Below the pieces are notes generated by a model, which saw only the letters and a list, made by a program, of their open reading frames with translations, was not told the origin of the DNA and searched no databases. 64,000 nt of DNA, taken from assembly GCA_010094045.1 (NCBI GenBank), contig ML986697.1, positions 66,596 through 130,595 on the forward strand, given 5' to 3'. The DNA is from Lojkania enalia. Taxonomy: Eukaryota > Ascomycota > Dothideomycetes > Pleosporales. The translations under genes were made by a program, and so were the position numbers. Below are positions 55,596-64,000 of the stretch, piece after piece (position 1 is the stretch's first letter; each line of letters begins with the position of its first letter).

Positions 55596-56423
55596 TGTAT
55601 CTAGTAAAATAGGCTTTTGATGTGCGTCAAAATGGTGAATCTGCGAATATAAAGGTGGAAAAGCTATGAATCCGATTCCGGTACTTCGTTGGTCGAGGGA
55701 CCTTGTATACCCGAGGCAGTCTTTGTCTAGTGATGAATTCGTACTAACATTGTTCCTCATCAGCAATCAGCCGAACAACAGGGTGTGCGAACGAGAACTC
55801 TTCGACGTTTGCTAAAGAAATATGGCTCTTCGATGCCTGGATGCCCTGCACTTGTGTCTAATGCCCAAGAAGTGCAGCCGAATCATTTAAATCGGATTCT
55901 CAACAGTCCCACTACATTTTTGGGGGATTGTAAGGGTGGCCAGAAACCCGAGACAGTGTGTTCCAGACAGAGCGCCAACGCGTGGAGATACTACGCCGCA
56001 CGTCTCGAACAAAGATGTCTTACCTTTGCGCGAAATCTAATTCGAAGGCTAGAATGCACCCAAGCCAGAGATGAAAAGATATGTACAGTCGAAGCAAGGC
56101 AAGCGCCCACTTACGGTGCATGCACAGCTGCTGGGACGACACAGCAAACTCTTCTCCTCTATCGCCAAGGCTGAAGGCACGACCGAAGGCGTTCTGATCA
56201 AAGGAAGAGTTCGTGAAAGTGTCAAAGTGCGGCTGAGAGTGATCGCGAGGGGGCTGTTTATCCCATGGCGGGGTGTTTGTGAAATGTATTTGCGTAGGGC
56301 TGAAGTGGGAAGCGCACGGACCACGTATATCCGCCTAGGGTACACTATTGCGACAAAGTCTATGACACGTTTTTGGCCCGGACACGACTTTGGCCTCGAC
56401 ATGATACGGGTAAATTAGTTCCA
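55596..56423. promoter_or_regulatory. Divergent intergenic region, metallopeptidase / ZW10-like
   Basis: About 0.8 kb. Open frames crossing it are in no coherent family. It probably contains both promoters. Confidence 0.5.
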
Positions 56424-59086
56424 ATGCCCTCGAAAGCCTCTATTCAGGAGCTGGGCGATGCCGTCCTGCAGTCTGTTGAGTATGGCTCGTTCCCGCAATC
56501 CGAAGATGTGGCCTCAGCAAACGTTCCTCCGGAGGCGCTTCCGAAACTGCTGGAGGTTGTAAACACGGCCCGGGAGGACACGAAGGTGCGTTGAATATCA
56601 TTACATCCGCATATTAAGCTAATCGTTCAGTTTAGAACGAGATTCGAAAGGTATCCCGTGAATCGGCCTCGGACGTGGACGGTTGGATTGCCCAAGCCCG
56701 CAAACTCCAAGATGACATCAAACGCTCCCAAGAAACGGCTCATGAGATCGTGCAGCAAGCGGAAGCAGGGAAGGATCACATGGCTCGGGTTCAGGATGCA
56801 GCAAGCAAGCTCAGCTTCCTATACTCGGAAATCGCCTACAACGAGAACTTGGTACAAGTTGTGGAGCAACTACGGGACATCTTCACTTTGCTAGAGTCGG
56901 CTCATGAGGCCGCCGTGCATGGATATGTTATGCATGCTCTAGGGAGGCTAGGAGAGACTAATAGTGCTCTCAAACGACTTGGTCCTTTTGGCAACACAAG
57001 AATTGTCGGCATCTTGAAGTCGCGAGCTGGGCAATTGACGTCGGCAATTGCGGAGAACACTACCGAATTGTGGAATGCATTGATTGTGGTCGACGCAAAT
57101 GAGAACCGCATAATTCTAAAAGATGAAGTTGAGAGTAGGTTCCATTATCGCAAACCTACAAAACTAGCTTGCTAACGGCTTTGAGGGGAAACGACCATAA
57201 ACATCAAGACCGTTGTGGAAGCCCTCGAGAAGCTGGGCCAACTCGACACGTTCATTTCACGACTCTCTCGAAGCTTCGACGATATAGTGCTAAGTCCACG
57301 TTTGATGATTGCCTCCGACCAGGAAGTATCCTCGATCAAAATTGAAAGAGACGACATCCAAGTCAAAGGTCCCATTACCGATATGAGCGTCAAAGCGACC
57401 TTACTAGATATTCATGCTATTGCTGAGTATCTTAGCACACGTCTTCCTCCTTCCATCGCCGTGCCGCTGTCTGCTAAGCTTATCCCCATTATTGCCTCAC
57501 GATTGATCTCGAATTGGCTCTTACCTGCTGTACCGATTTCCTTGGATGAGGTGCCTGAATTCTACCGTACTCTCTCGTTGGTGCACGGACTGGCCGAATA
57601 CTTTGATGAGCTGGAATGGTCTGGGCAAAGTCGGCTGCGAGATTTCATAGACAAGTCTGGCGACATTTGGCTGACTAAACGTAAGGAATTTGCAATTGCC
57701 CGTGTCCGGAGTGTTTTTCCTCGGCATGTCCAAGAGAAAAATACCGTGGAGAGGGTTGAAACACAAATGGTCTCTAAGGGCGATGCTATGCTTAGTGGAC
57801 AGGAAGAGCAAGACGAGGACTGGGGAGCAGAGTGGGGTGATGAAGAAGAAGCTGTCAAAGAAGCGGCTGCACCTCCAGCACCAGAGGTCGAAGAAGAGGA
57901 CATGAGCGCATGGGGGATGGATGACGACGAACCTCCAGAGGAGCTCAAAAAACAACCCACATCAAACGCTCAAGGAGTTGACGAGCAAGATGAGGACTGG
58001 GGGGCAGATTGGGGCGATGATGAAGAAATAAAGCCAGCACTAGCACCTCCGGCATCGAAACCGGCAGAGCAGTCGAAATCAAATGGAAGCGCAGCCAAGC
58101 CGCAGAAACCTGCGGCAGAACAAGAAGTCACTCTGAGGGAGACATATACCGTCACTGCCATTCCGGAATCCATCATGGAGATTATCATGCAGGTCGTATC
58201 AGATGTCGCTACCATCAACAAAGCCGATGCTTTAGGTTCAGCAATTGCTCCTGCGAGTGGAGGACTTTACACCATCCCCAGCCAAATTATGGCCATGTAT
58301 CGAGCCACAGCGACAACATACTATTCTAAAGACATTGCCGGAGATATGTTAATATACAATGACTGCTTGAGGTTGGCTGATCGACTACGCACATTCATCC
58401 ATGAACTTGCAGAGGCTGACAAGACGTCCTCTCTATCGCAAGACCTACGCCCATTCATCAGACTGAAACTCGACGGCGATATTCAGGCTATCGAAGGCTT
58501 CGGCAAACGTGCTTACGGACGGGAAATGGAACAGCAGCGTACCATCGTGCGGGATATGCTCGAGGGCGCCAATGGTTTCCAAGGCTCCACAACGGGGCAT
58601 CTCGCCGCTGAATGCGATAATGCAATTGCTATGAGTATTGATCGCATTGCGGAAGTCAAACGACAATGGCAAGGCATCCTTTCTCACTCCGCCCTTCTTC
58701 AGTCGCTTGGCTCGCTGGTTTCGACGGCCATTACGAAGTTCATCAATGATGTTGAAGAAATGACCGACATTGCTGAGGATGAGTCGAGGAAGCTTCATGG
58801 TTATTGTACCTCACTGTCCTCTCTCTCCTCCCTCTTCCAGACCGAGGATGAGAATGGCGAGATCCGAGACACGACGCACATGTACGCGCGGAACTGGCTC
58901 AAGTTCCAGTATCTCCGGGAGATCTTGGATTCGAGTCTTGTGGATATCAAGTTCATGTGGACAGAGAGCGAGCTGAGATATGAAATGGATGCTGATGAAG
59001 TTGTGGATTTGATAACAGCATTGTTTGCTGAGAGTGATCATCGGCGGAAGGCTATTGCAGAGATTCGAAGGTTGAGCAGATCATAG
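56424..59086 (+). CDS. ZW10: ZW10/Dsl1-type vesicle tether subunit
   Basis: Exons 56424-56585, 56636-57134 and 57186-59086 (introns GTGCGT...TTAG, GTAGGT...TGAG) give 853 residues, the expected size. The N-terminal half is a helical ZW10/Dsl1 domain (ARKLQDDIKRSQETAHEIVQ, LGRLGETNSALKRLGPFGN). The middle (about residues 425-500) is an acidic, disordered loop with two copies of EDWGAEWGDEEE/EDWGADWGDDEE and one SAWGMDDDE. The C-terminal half is helical again and ends AEIRRLSRS. Dsl1/ZW10 tethers Golgi-derived COPI vesicles to the ER through Dsl1-Sec39-Tip20-type complexes; animal ZW10 also acts at kinetochores. The acidic Trp loop corresponds in position and character to the yeast Dsl1 lasso that captures COPI coat. 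The last acceptor (TGAG) is unusual but is the only one that keeps phase. Confidence 0.9.
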
Positions 59087-59301
59087 TATACTTAAATCAG
59101 TAGCAAATATTGATAGCATAGCCCATGAAAATATTCCCCAGTGTTACTTTGTCGGCAAACCCGGTGTCCGCAGTTACGAAAAGGCGAACAGGCATGGTCG
59201 GTGCTTTGCAATGCCGACTGGTGTCCGCGCTAAACCCAATCCAAAATTTTTGTCGCGACTTTTTGGACTTGCTTGCGTTCCATACCTAACAATCGCGTAC
59301 C

Positions 59302-60859
59302 ATGGCGTCGAATACAAAGCCCCCAGAGACGAAGGTACAGATTCGGCTGAGCACCAGGCATTTGGATCTAAAGTTTTCAGAGGACCCTGGTGCTGTACTG
59401 GTACCTACCTGTGAGTACAACATTCCAATTCTGCATCGCGGGGAAGCTAGTCGCGCCAACTTTTGCCTGAGATGAAGGCGTGTCCTTAGTTTTGAACCCC
59501 TATGGGAGATTTTATTATCTTATAAATATCTACTTTCTTGTTAGCTAATATTTTCCAGCACTTCGCAGGCTCCAACTTTCACGCCTCGTAAACAGCTTCT
59601 TGCAAACTTCAACCCCGCTCCCCTTCGACTTCCTCATCAACGGTCAATTCCTGAGATCCTCGATCGATGATTTTCTTACACAGAATGGAATTTCAGCTGA
59701 GATAACGCTGAATGTGGAATACACGCCTGCATTGGTCCCGCCCGTGCATGTCGCGAGCTTCGAGCATGACGACTGGGTTTCTGGCGTAGACATCCTCTCC
59801 CAGGGATCGCCGGCAGGAACATGGGGCGCTTCCATACCTAGCGGACAAGAGAGAATCGTAAGCTCTAGCTACGATGGGTTAATACGAGTGTGGGATCTTA
59901 GCGGGAACTGTCTCGCCGTTTCCGCACCTCCAAACAACGGATCCCGAATATCCAGCCTCAAGTGCGTAAATTGGCTGAACGACAAGACTATTGTAGCAGC
60001 CGGTATGGACAGCGTCGTCCGGGTTTTCGATTACGACGCCGATGCACGAACGATTACGCAGTCTCTGGAACTGTATAATCATAAATGGCCCGTCGAGAAC
60101 CTCGCCGTGCACGCTCCGTCCGACCGCATCCTCGCCGCCTCGGCAGACACCACAATCTCCCTCTTCGCTGCTGCTGCAAAAGACAGTCCCGCCGCCCCAG
60201 ACCATCTCCTCCCCTCCTCTACCACCGCATCCAACAAACGACGCAAGAAGTCCAACGACGGGAAAACAGTTCCAAGCCGTGGTGCGCATCGCACGCTCAC
60301 AGGTCACACATCCGCAGTCTCGGAAGCCATTTTCAAGCCCGGGGATGCTACGGTCGCGTACTCGGCGTCCAGGGACCACACATTGCGAACATGGGACCTT
60401 ACAACGGCGAATTGTGTCGATATGCGCACGACGGCGCATCCCCTGCTCTGTCTGACTGCATTGCCTACCCCTAATCTCCTCGCTACAGGGACATCAGCAC
60501 GGCACATCACGCTAGCCGATCCGCGGGCCGATGCCACCCAAATTGCCGCTATGACGCTACGCGGCCATATGAATGCTGTGGTCAGCCTCGATCAAGATCC
60601 CAGTTCTGAATACGGCCTTGTTTCCGGCTCACATGATGGCACGATCAGGATATGGGATGTTCGAAGTGTGAAACCAGGTGGTGCGGTTGGCGAGGGCCAG
60701 GTTGGCGAGAGCGTTTATGTTATCGAAAGGGACGGGGCAAAGATGAAGAGCTCTGGTGAGGGTGTCAAAGTGTTTAGCGTACGGTGGGAAGCGGAGACGG
60801 GGATTGTGAGTTGTGGGGAGGATAAAAAGGTGCAAATTAATAAGGGGGAGAGCAGGTAA
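59302..60859 (+). CDS. YTM1: YTM1/WDR12, ribosome biogenesis WD40 protein
   Basis: Exons 59302-59410 and 59559-60859 (intron GTGAGT...CCAG, branch CTAAT) encode 469 residues. Residues ~12-60 form the N-terminal NLE/ubiquitin-like domain (KVQIRLSTRHLDLKFSED ... RRLQLSRLVNSFL), which binds the AAA ATPase Rea1. A seven-bladed WD40 propeller follows, seen in SSSYDGLIRVWD, AAGMDSVVRVFD, YSASRDHTLRTWD and SGSHDGTIRIWD, and ends SCGEDKKVQINKG. Ytm1 belongs to the Nop7-Erb1-Ytm1 complex that processes 27S pre-rRNA in the nucleolus and is removed by Rea1 late in 60S maturation. It lies tail-to-tail with TRM112. Confidence 0.95.
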
Positions 60860-61152
60860 GCCTATTAGGTGTTTTGATGTTTGATACCACAGTGCTATAT
60901 AGGAAATGCAGTTTGCTGGCTTCAGAGGCCATAGGCAGTTCACGATTGGAAAACAGAGTATGATGTTTTCTGATCATGTTTGATTTTGAATTGAAACGGG
61001 TATCTTGATTTACATCTCCAAACCTCCTACCTTTTGCTATCCTTCTACCCCCTTATATCCCACCTATCTCCCGTCCCATCACAACTTGGAATTTTCATAG
61101 CCATCTAAGCCAGAAAACCCCCACTTATCGCCTATACTCCCCGTAAATCCCT

Positions 61153-61733
61153 CTATACCAAATGCCCCGGCAACAAGAAATTCGCAATCCCTTCTTTGAC
61201 AGCGTACTCATGCCCGCAGTTCCCACACACCAGTTTCCCCTCTCTGATACTCGTCTCCAGAAGTAGACGATGCAGATCCTTGGCGACCTGCGATGGTTCT
61301 CCCTGAGCAGGTGCAACAAGCTGCGAAGCGTCATCAGTAGACGAGGCGGGCGTAGCAGAAGCAAAAGGCGATACGGGAGCGGGGTTAGATTGCGGGATCA
61401 CAAGATCCTCCGCCGCCGGTGCGGTCTCTGGTAATTCTGGGAGTCCGAGCTGCATATCATTAACACATCCACAACATGCATACGCCCATCCAATCCTGCC
61501 CTCTCTTCTTCTTAGAAACCCAAAACGGATAAAACGAATGTACGTACCTCGCGCGTAATCCCTCGCAATTCCTCCCACATCAGCCTTGGCAATATATTCC
61601 GCAGGAACGCCATATTGACGTCTGATTCCACAATCTCGAGCTCTGCATCCTGCGGGTGCAGGGGGAAGGAGGAGGGAGACGTCTTGCAGGTTTTGATGGC
61701 GCAGGTGAGGAAGTTGAGGGTTAGTAGTTTCAT
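61153..61733 (-). CDS. TRM112: TRM112, zinc-binding methyltransferase activator
   Basis: Exons 61733-61548 and 61449-61153 (intron GTACGT...GCAG) encode 160 residues. It begins MKLLTLNFLTCAIKTC. Cys11 and Cys16 together with Cys137 and Cys140 (VCGNCGHEYAVKEGI) are the four zinc ligands of the Trm112 family. The C-terminal sequence includes KEGIANFLLPGHLV. Trm112 is the shared partner of the tRNA methyltransferases Trm9 and Trm11, of Mtq2 (eRF1) and of Bud23 (18S rRNA). It is longer than the usual ~135 residues because of a Pro/Ser/Ala-rich insert in the middle (about residues 80-110). It is convergent with YTM1, 293 bp apart. Confidence 0.95.
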
Positions 61734-62499
61734 TTCTGCGCGGGTCGAGTGCGGATATGACTTGAGCGGAGTGTGGCGTGATGATGAGAATAAGGCACTT
61801 TGGATGTCCTGGTAGGTGTTGGGGGGAAGTTGGTTGTCTGAAATAGTGCGTGTTGGAGTGTAAAGGAAGATGGATAACTTGTATTTGAGATTTTTTGGCG
61901 GCGAGTGGCGGGGCAGACGGAACAGACAGGGTTAATGTTAGTGAGGCTCCTATTTAAGCTTATTTTAGCGTGGTACTTGCATCTGCATCGCTTACTGTAG
62001 GTACTGAATATAAAACACCACGAGAAACAGAAATCGAGAGAATTGATATAATAGAAATTGTATAGATATTGATGAGGCAGATGCTGCTGAGCTATCTGTT
62101 TGCGGCGCTGTCATAGACGCCTCCTATGAAGACCCATGTCTGCCCCTCCGTCATAAGTCATGATGCGCTGGGATATCATGAGCCGTGTATTCAGAAATCC
62201 ACCAACGCCATGCTAGCAATCGTGATTCTCGAAAGAGGGCAGAAATGCCGAGATGCTAATGCAAATTGGCATGCCATCTTTCCCACCTGTCCGAAACGCC
62301 GAATTAAATAGAAAATTATCCCCCACACGAAGTTCAGGCCTAAACAATAGGCACCGAGAAGAAATAGGCGAGTAAAACCTTTATGGGAAATTCCTATAGG
62401 AGCTCGTGTTGCGAATAGAGTGATCATATACAATGTCGGGTAACTAGATCGGCTCTGCCTTAATCGTAGAAGAGATTGAAGAGATTCATGTGGGGACAG
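61734..62499. other. Intergenic, about 0.8 kb
   Basis: Promoter side of TRM112 and 3' flank of the Rad60-like gene. Short frames at 62126-62433 on both strands are not protein-like. Confidence 0.5.
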
Positions 62500-63952
62500 C
62501 TACTTGAAATGAACCTCGATAGTATCCATGTCCTCGATCTCCGAGTCAGCAATCGTGTCCATAGGTCGGAGACGTTCGCCGTCGAAGAGCAGAGTGATGG
62601 GCTGATTTTTCGGTACCTTGAGACGCTCCTTGTATGCGGCTGTAAGGTGACTAAAGGTAGTGTCCTGAAGAATCTATTAGCACTAGGCCTCTACTACCAA
62701 GGGAATAAATGTTAGTATACCGGCTTGACCTGAATCTTAAAGTCTTCCCTGCCCTTGGCCTTCAATATTAATCTAATCTTCTTTATTTCAGTCTCTGGCA
62801 GTGCTGCCGGATCCTCCAACTCCGTCGGAGAAGGGACCTCTAGAGCCTTCTTCCTTGCCTCAGCTTCAGCTGCTTCCTGCCGCTTCGTCTGCTGGAACAA
62901 CTCTTCTGTCCAAGCCTGGAGATGAATCTTCGGCAAATCTTCATCGGTGTAGAGGTTCGAATCGCCGATAACAGTGATATTGCCGTAGGTGTCGACATCA
63001 ACGCCCAGGCGACGTACTGTCGTAGTATCGAAAAGCTTGTTCCCCTTCCATGTAAGGAATATATTCTCCGTCATCTCCTTAGAGAAGCCCTGCTGACCGC
63101 ACCACGCCATGCGCGGCTTTTCTAAGGGGCTGTTGATTCGTATCTTAATGAGCAGTGGTTTCGTGTTTGCAATGTCCGACGTAATGAAGAGTTGCACTAC
63201 TGCGACCTTAGAGGGATCATCCTGGGTGCTTGGTGTGCCTGAATGCGAGCTCCTCGACACCTGTACTGCTTCCCTCGCACGCTCTCTTTCTCGAGCTTTG
63301 GCGGCTAGCGTAGCGAGTCGAGGGTCTTCGATTTCTTCGAGATCGTCTACCGGCGCGGGCTCTGGGACCAAGATGGGCTTATTACTCGGTTTCTGAGGGG
63401 ACTTGTACAGCTCCTCGTCGGACTCAGTATCATCTCCCAAATCAACAATAGTGTGCGTCTTCTGGGGAAGGGAACCAGAACTTAAGGACTTGGTGAGTAA
63501 GTCGTAGCGGGCGGACAGAGAATCAGCTAGTAGATCTCCCGGGAGTGAAGGGGGGCTTTTACTGCGACTGGCTTACATCAGCTGATGCCGGAAATCTTAA
63601 TGATTCAACTAGTTTAGATGGTGAAATGGTGTGCATACGTCTTGATATCTGTCTTCGTTCGGCGCCCTAACCCGCTGGCGGGTGACTTGATGTCAGGCTC
63701 CTCAGAGCTGAGCCTTTGCCGCTTGTGTCGCCGTTGCTCATCCTCTTTACGCTTCTGCTCCTCATGTCGGGCTTGCCTCTCCTTCTTGCGCCGGGCTTCT
63801 TCTGCGACGATATCCTTGTATTCATTTGAATGGCTGAAGATATCCTTGTCCTTGCTATCTTCAGGCTTGACGGCAGTTTGCCAGGCAGCTTTCTTGAAGA
63901 ATGAGCGTTTCTTGGGTGGCGCTGTAGGTGCGCCAGTATTGGAATCCGTCAT
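62500..63952 (-). CDS. RAD60: Rad60/Esc2-family protein with SUMO-like domains
   Basis: Exons 63952-63639, 63567-62721 and 62664-62500 (introns GTATGC...CCAG and GTATAC...TCAG) give 441 residues. The basic N-terminus (PPKKRSFFKKAAWQ ... RRKKERQARHEEQKRKEDEQ) carries SUMO-interaction-type and nuclear-localisation-type sequence. The first SUMO-like domain lies near VVQLFITSDIANTKPLLIKI ... DVDTYGNITVIG. The second starts at IKKIRLILKAKGREDFKIQV and ends in the final exon with ITLLFDGERLRP, TIADSEIEDMDTIEVHFK. This order (disordered N-terminus then two SLDs) defines the Rad60/Esc2/NIP45 family. It works with SUMO and the Smc5/6 complex in recombinational repair and silencing. There is no C-terminal Gly-Gly, as expected for a non-conjugated SUMO-like protein. 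Confidence 0.9.
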
Positions 63953-64000
63953 GGCGCAAACATCATCCAGGAAGTACGAGAAAGTGTTTTATGATGCGAA

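Noticed and set aside
57521..57960. Two minus-strand frames of 132-144 codons within the ZW10-like gene
   Set aside because: Antisense of a well-supported exon.
1..64000. CRISPR arrays, prokaryotic operons, rRNA genes
   Set aside because: None seen; the window is eukaryotic and intron-rich.

Overview
The window comes from a filamentous ascomycete (Pezizomycotina). The genes are split by many short introns, mostly 50-110 bp with GT...AG ends. The gene families are typical of such fungi: a SAM/HMG-box regulator, a DUF3074 START-like protein, a fungal rhodopsin-fold membrane protein, an AAT amino-acid permease, and patatin and NACHT proteins. Genus cannot be read from the sequence; Leotiomycetes is only a guess. 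A 240-base run of N (15105-15344) is an assembly gap.

Layout. 0-9.7 kb: YSY6/RAMP4-type ER protein (-, cut by the left edge), a small mitochondrial-type membrane protein (+), a gene-poor stretch, a DEDDy 3'-5' exonuclease (-) whose 3' end is disrupted or mis-spliced, and LSM5 (+). 9.7-15.1 kb: a long gene-free stretch with a C/T-rich leader, then a SAM + HMG-box protein with one non-canonical splice donor. 15.3-26.1 kb: DUF3074 gene with an in-frame TAG before its last exons, and a ~1,750-residue Q/P-rich coiled-coil protein with repeated FVMDDGGW motifs. 26.1-40 kb: an accessory zone with two broken genes (an unidentified one and a NACHT/NLR-type NTPase), a 7-8-TM protein, an amino-acid permease with a GC-AG intron, and a rhodopsin-family protein. 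40-48 kb: a Zn alcohol dehydrogenase (-) divergent from an intronless CoA-disulfide-reductase/rhodanese fusion (+) of bacterial type, then a patatin phospholipase (-). 48-52 kb: gene-poor, with decayed open frames. 52-64 kb: a dense housekeeping block with an M16C metallopeptidase, a ZW10/Dsl1 tether, YTM1, TRM112 and a Rad60/Esc2 SUMO-like protein.

How the genes fit together. The housekeeping genes serve RNA processing and translation (LSM5, YTM1, TRM112), ER and Golgi function (YSY6, ZW10/Dsl1) and genome stability (exonuclease, Rad60/Esc2). They sit mostly in divergent or convergent pairs and do not form a pathway. The 26-51 kb part is accessory: transporters, redox enzymes, relics of innate-immunity-like genes, and homopolymer tracts. 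Premature stops there are mostly TAG/TGA/TAA codons in otherwise protein-like frames, which fits C-to-T decay such as RIP.

I did not find one clear new system. The strongest leads are the CoA-disulfide-reductase/rhodanese gene (possible horizontal transfer, with a mitochondrial-looking leader), the FVMDDGGW-repeat protein, the doubled acidic-Trp motifs in the Dsl1-like tether, and several genes that appear caught between function and decay. Exon coordinates were derived by hand from splice signals and reading phase.
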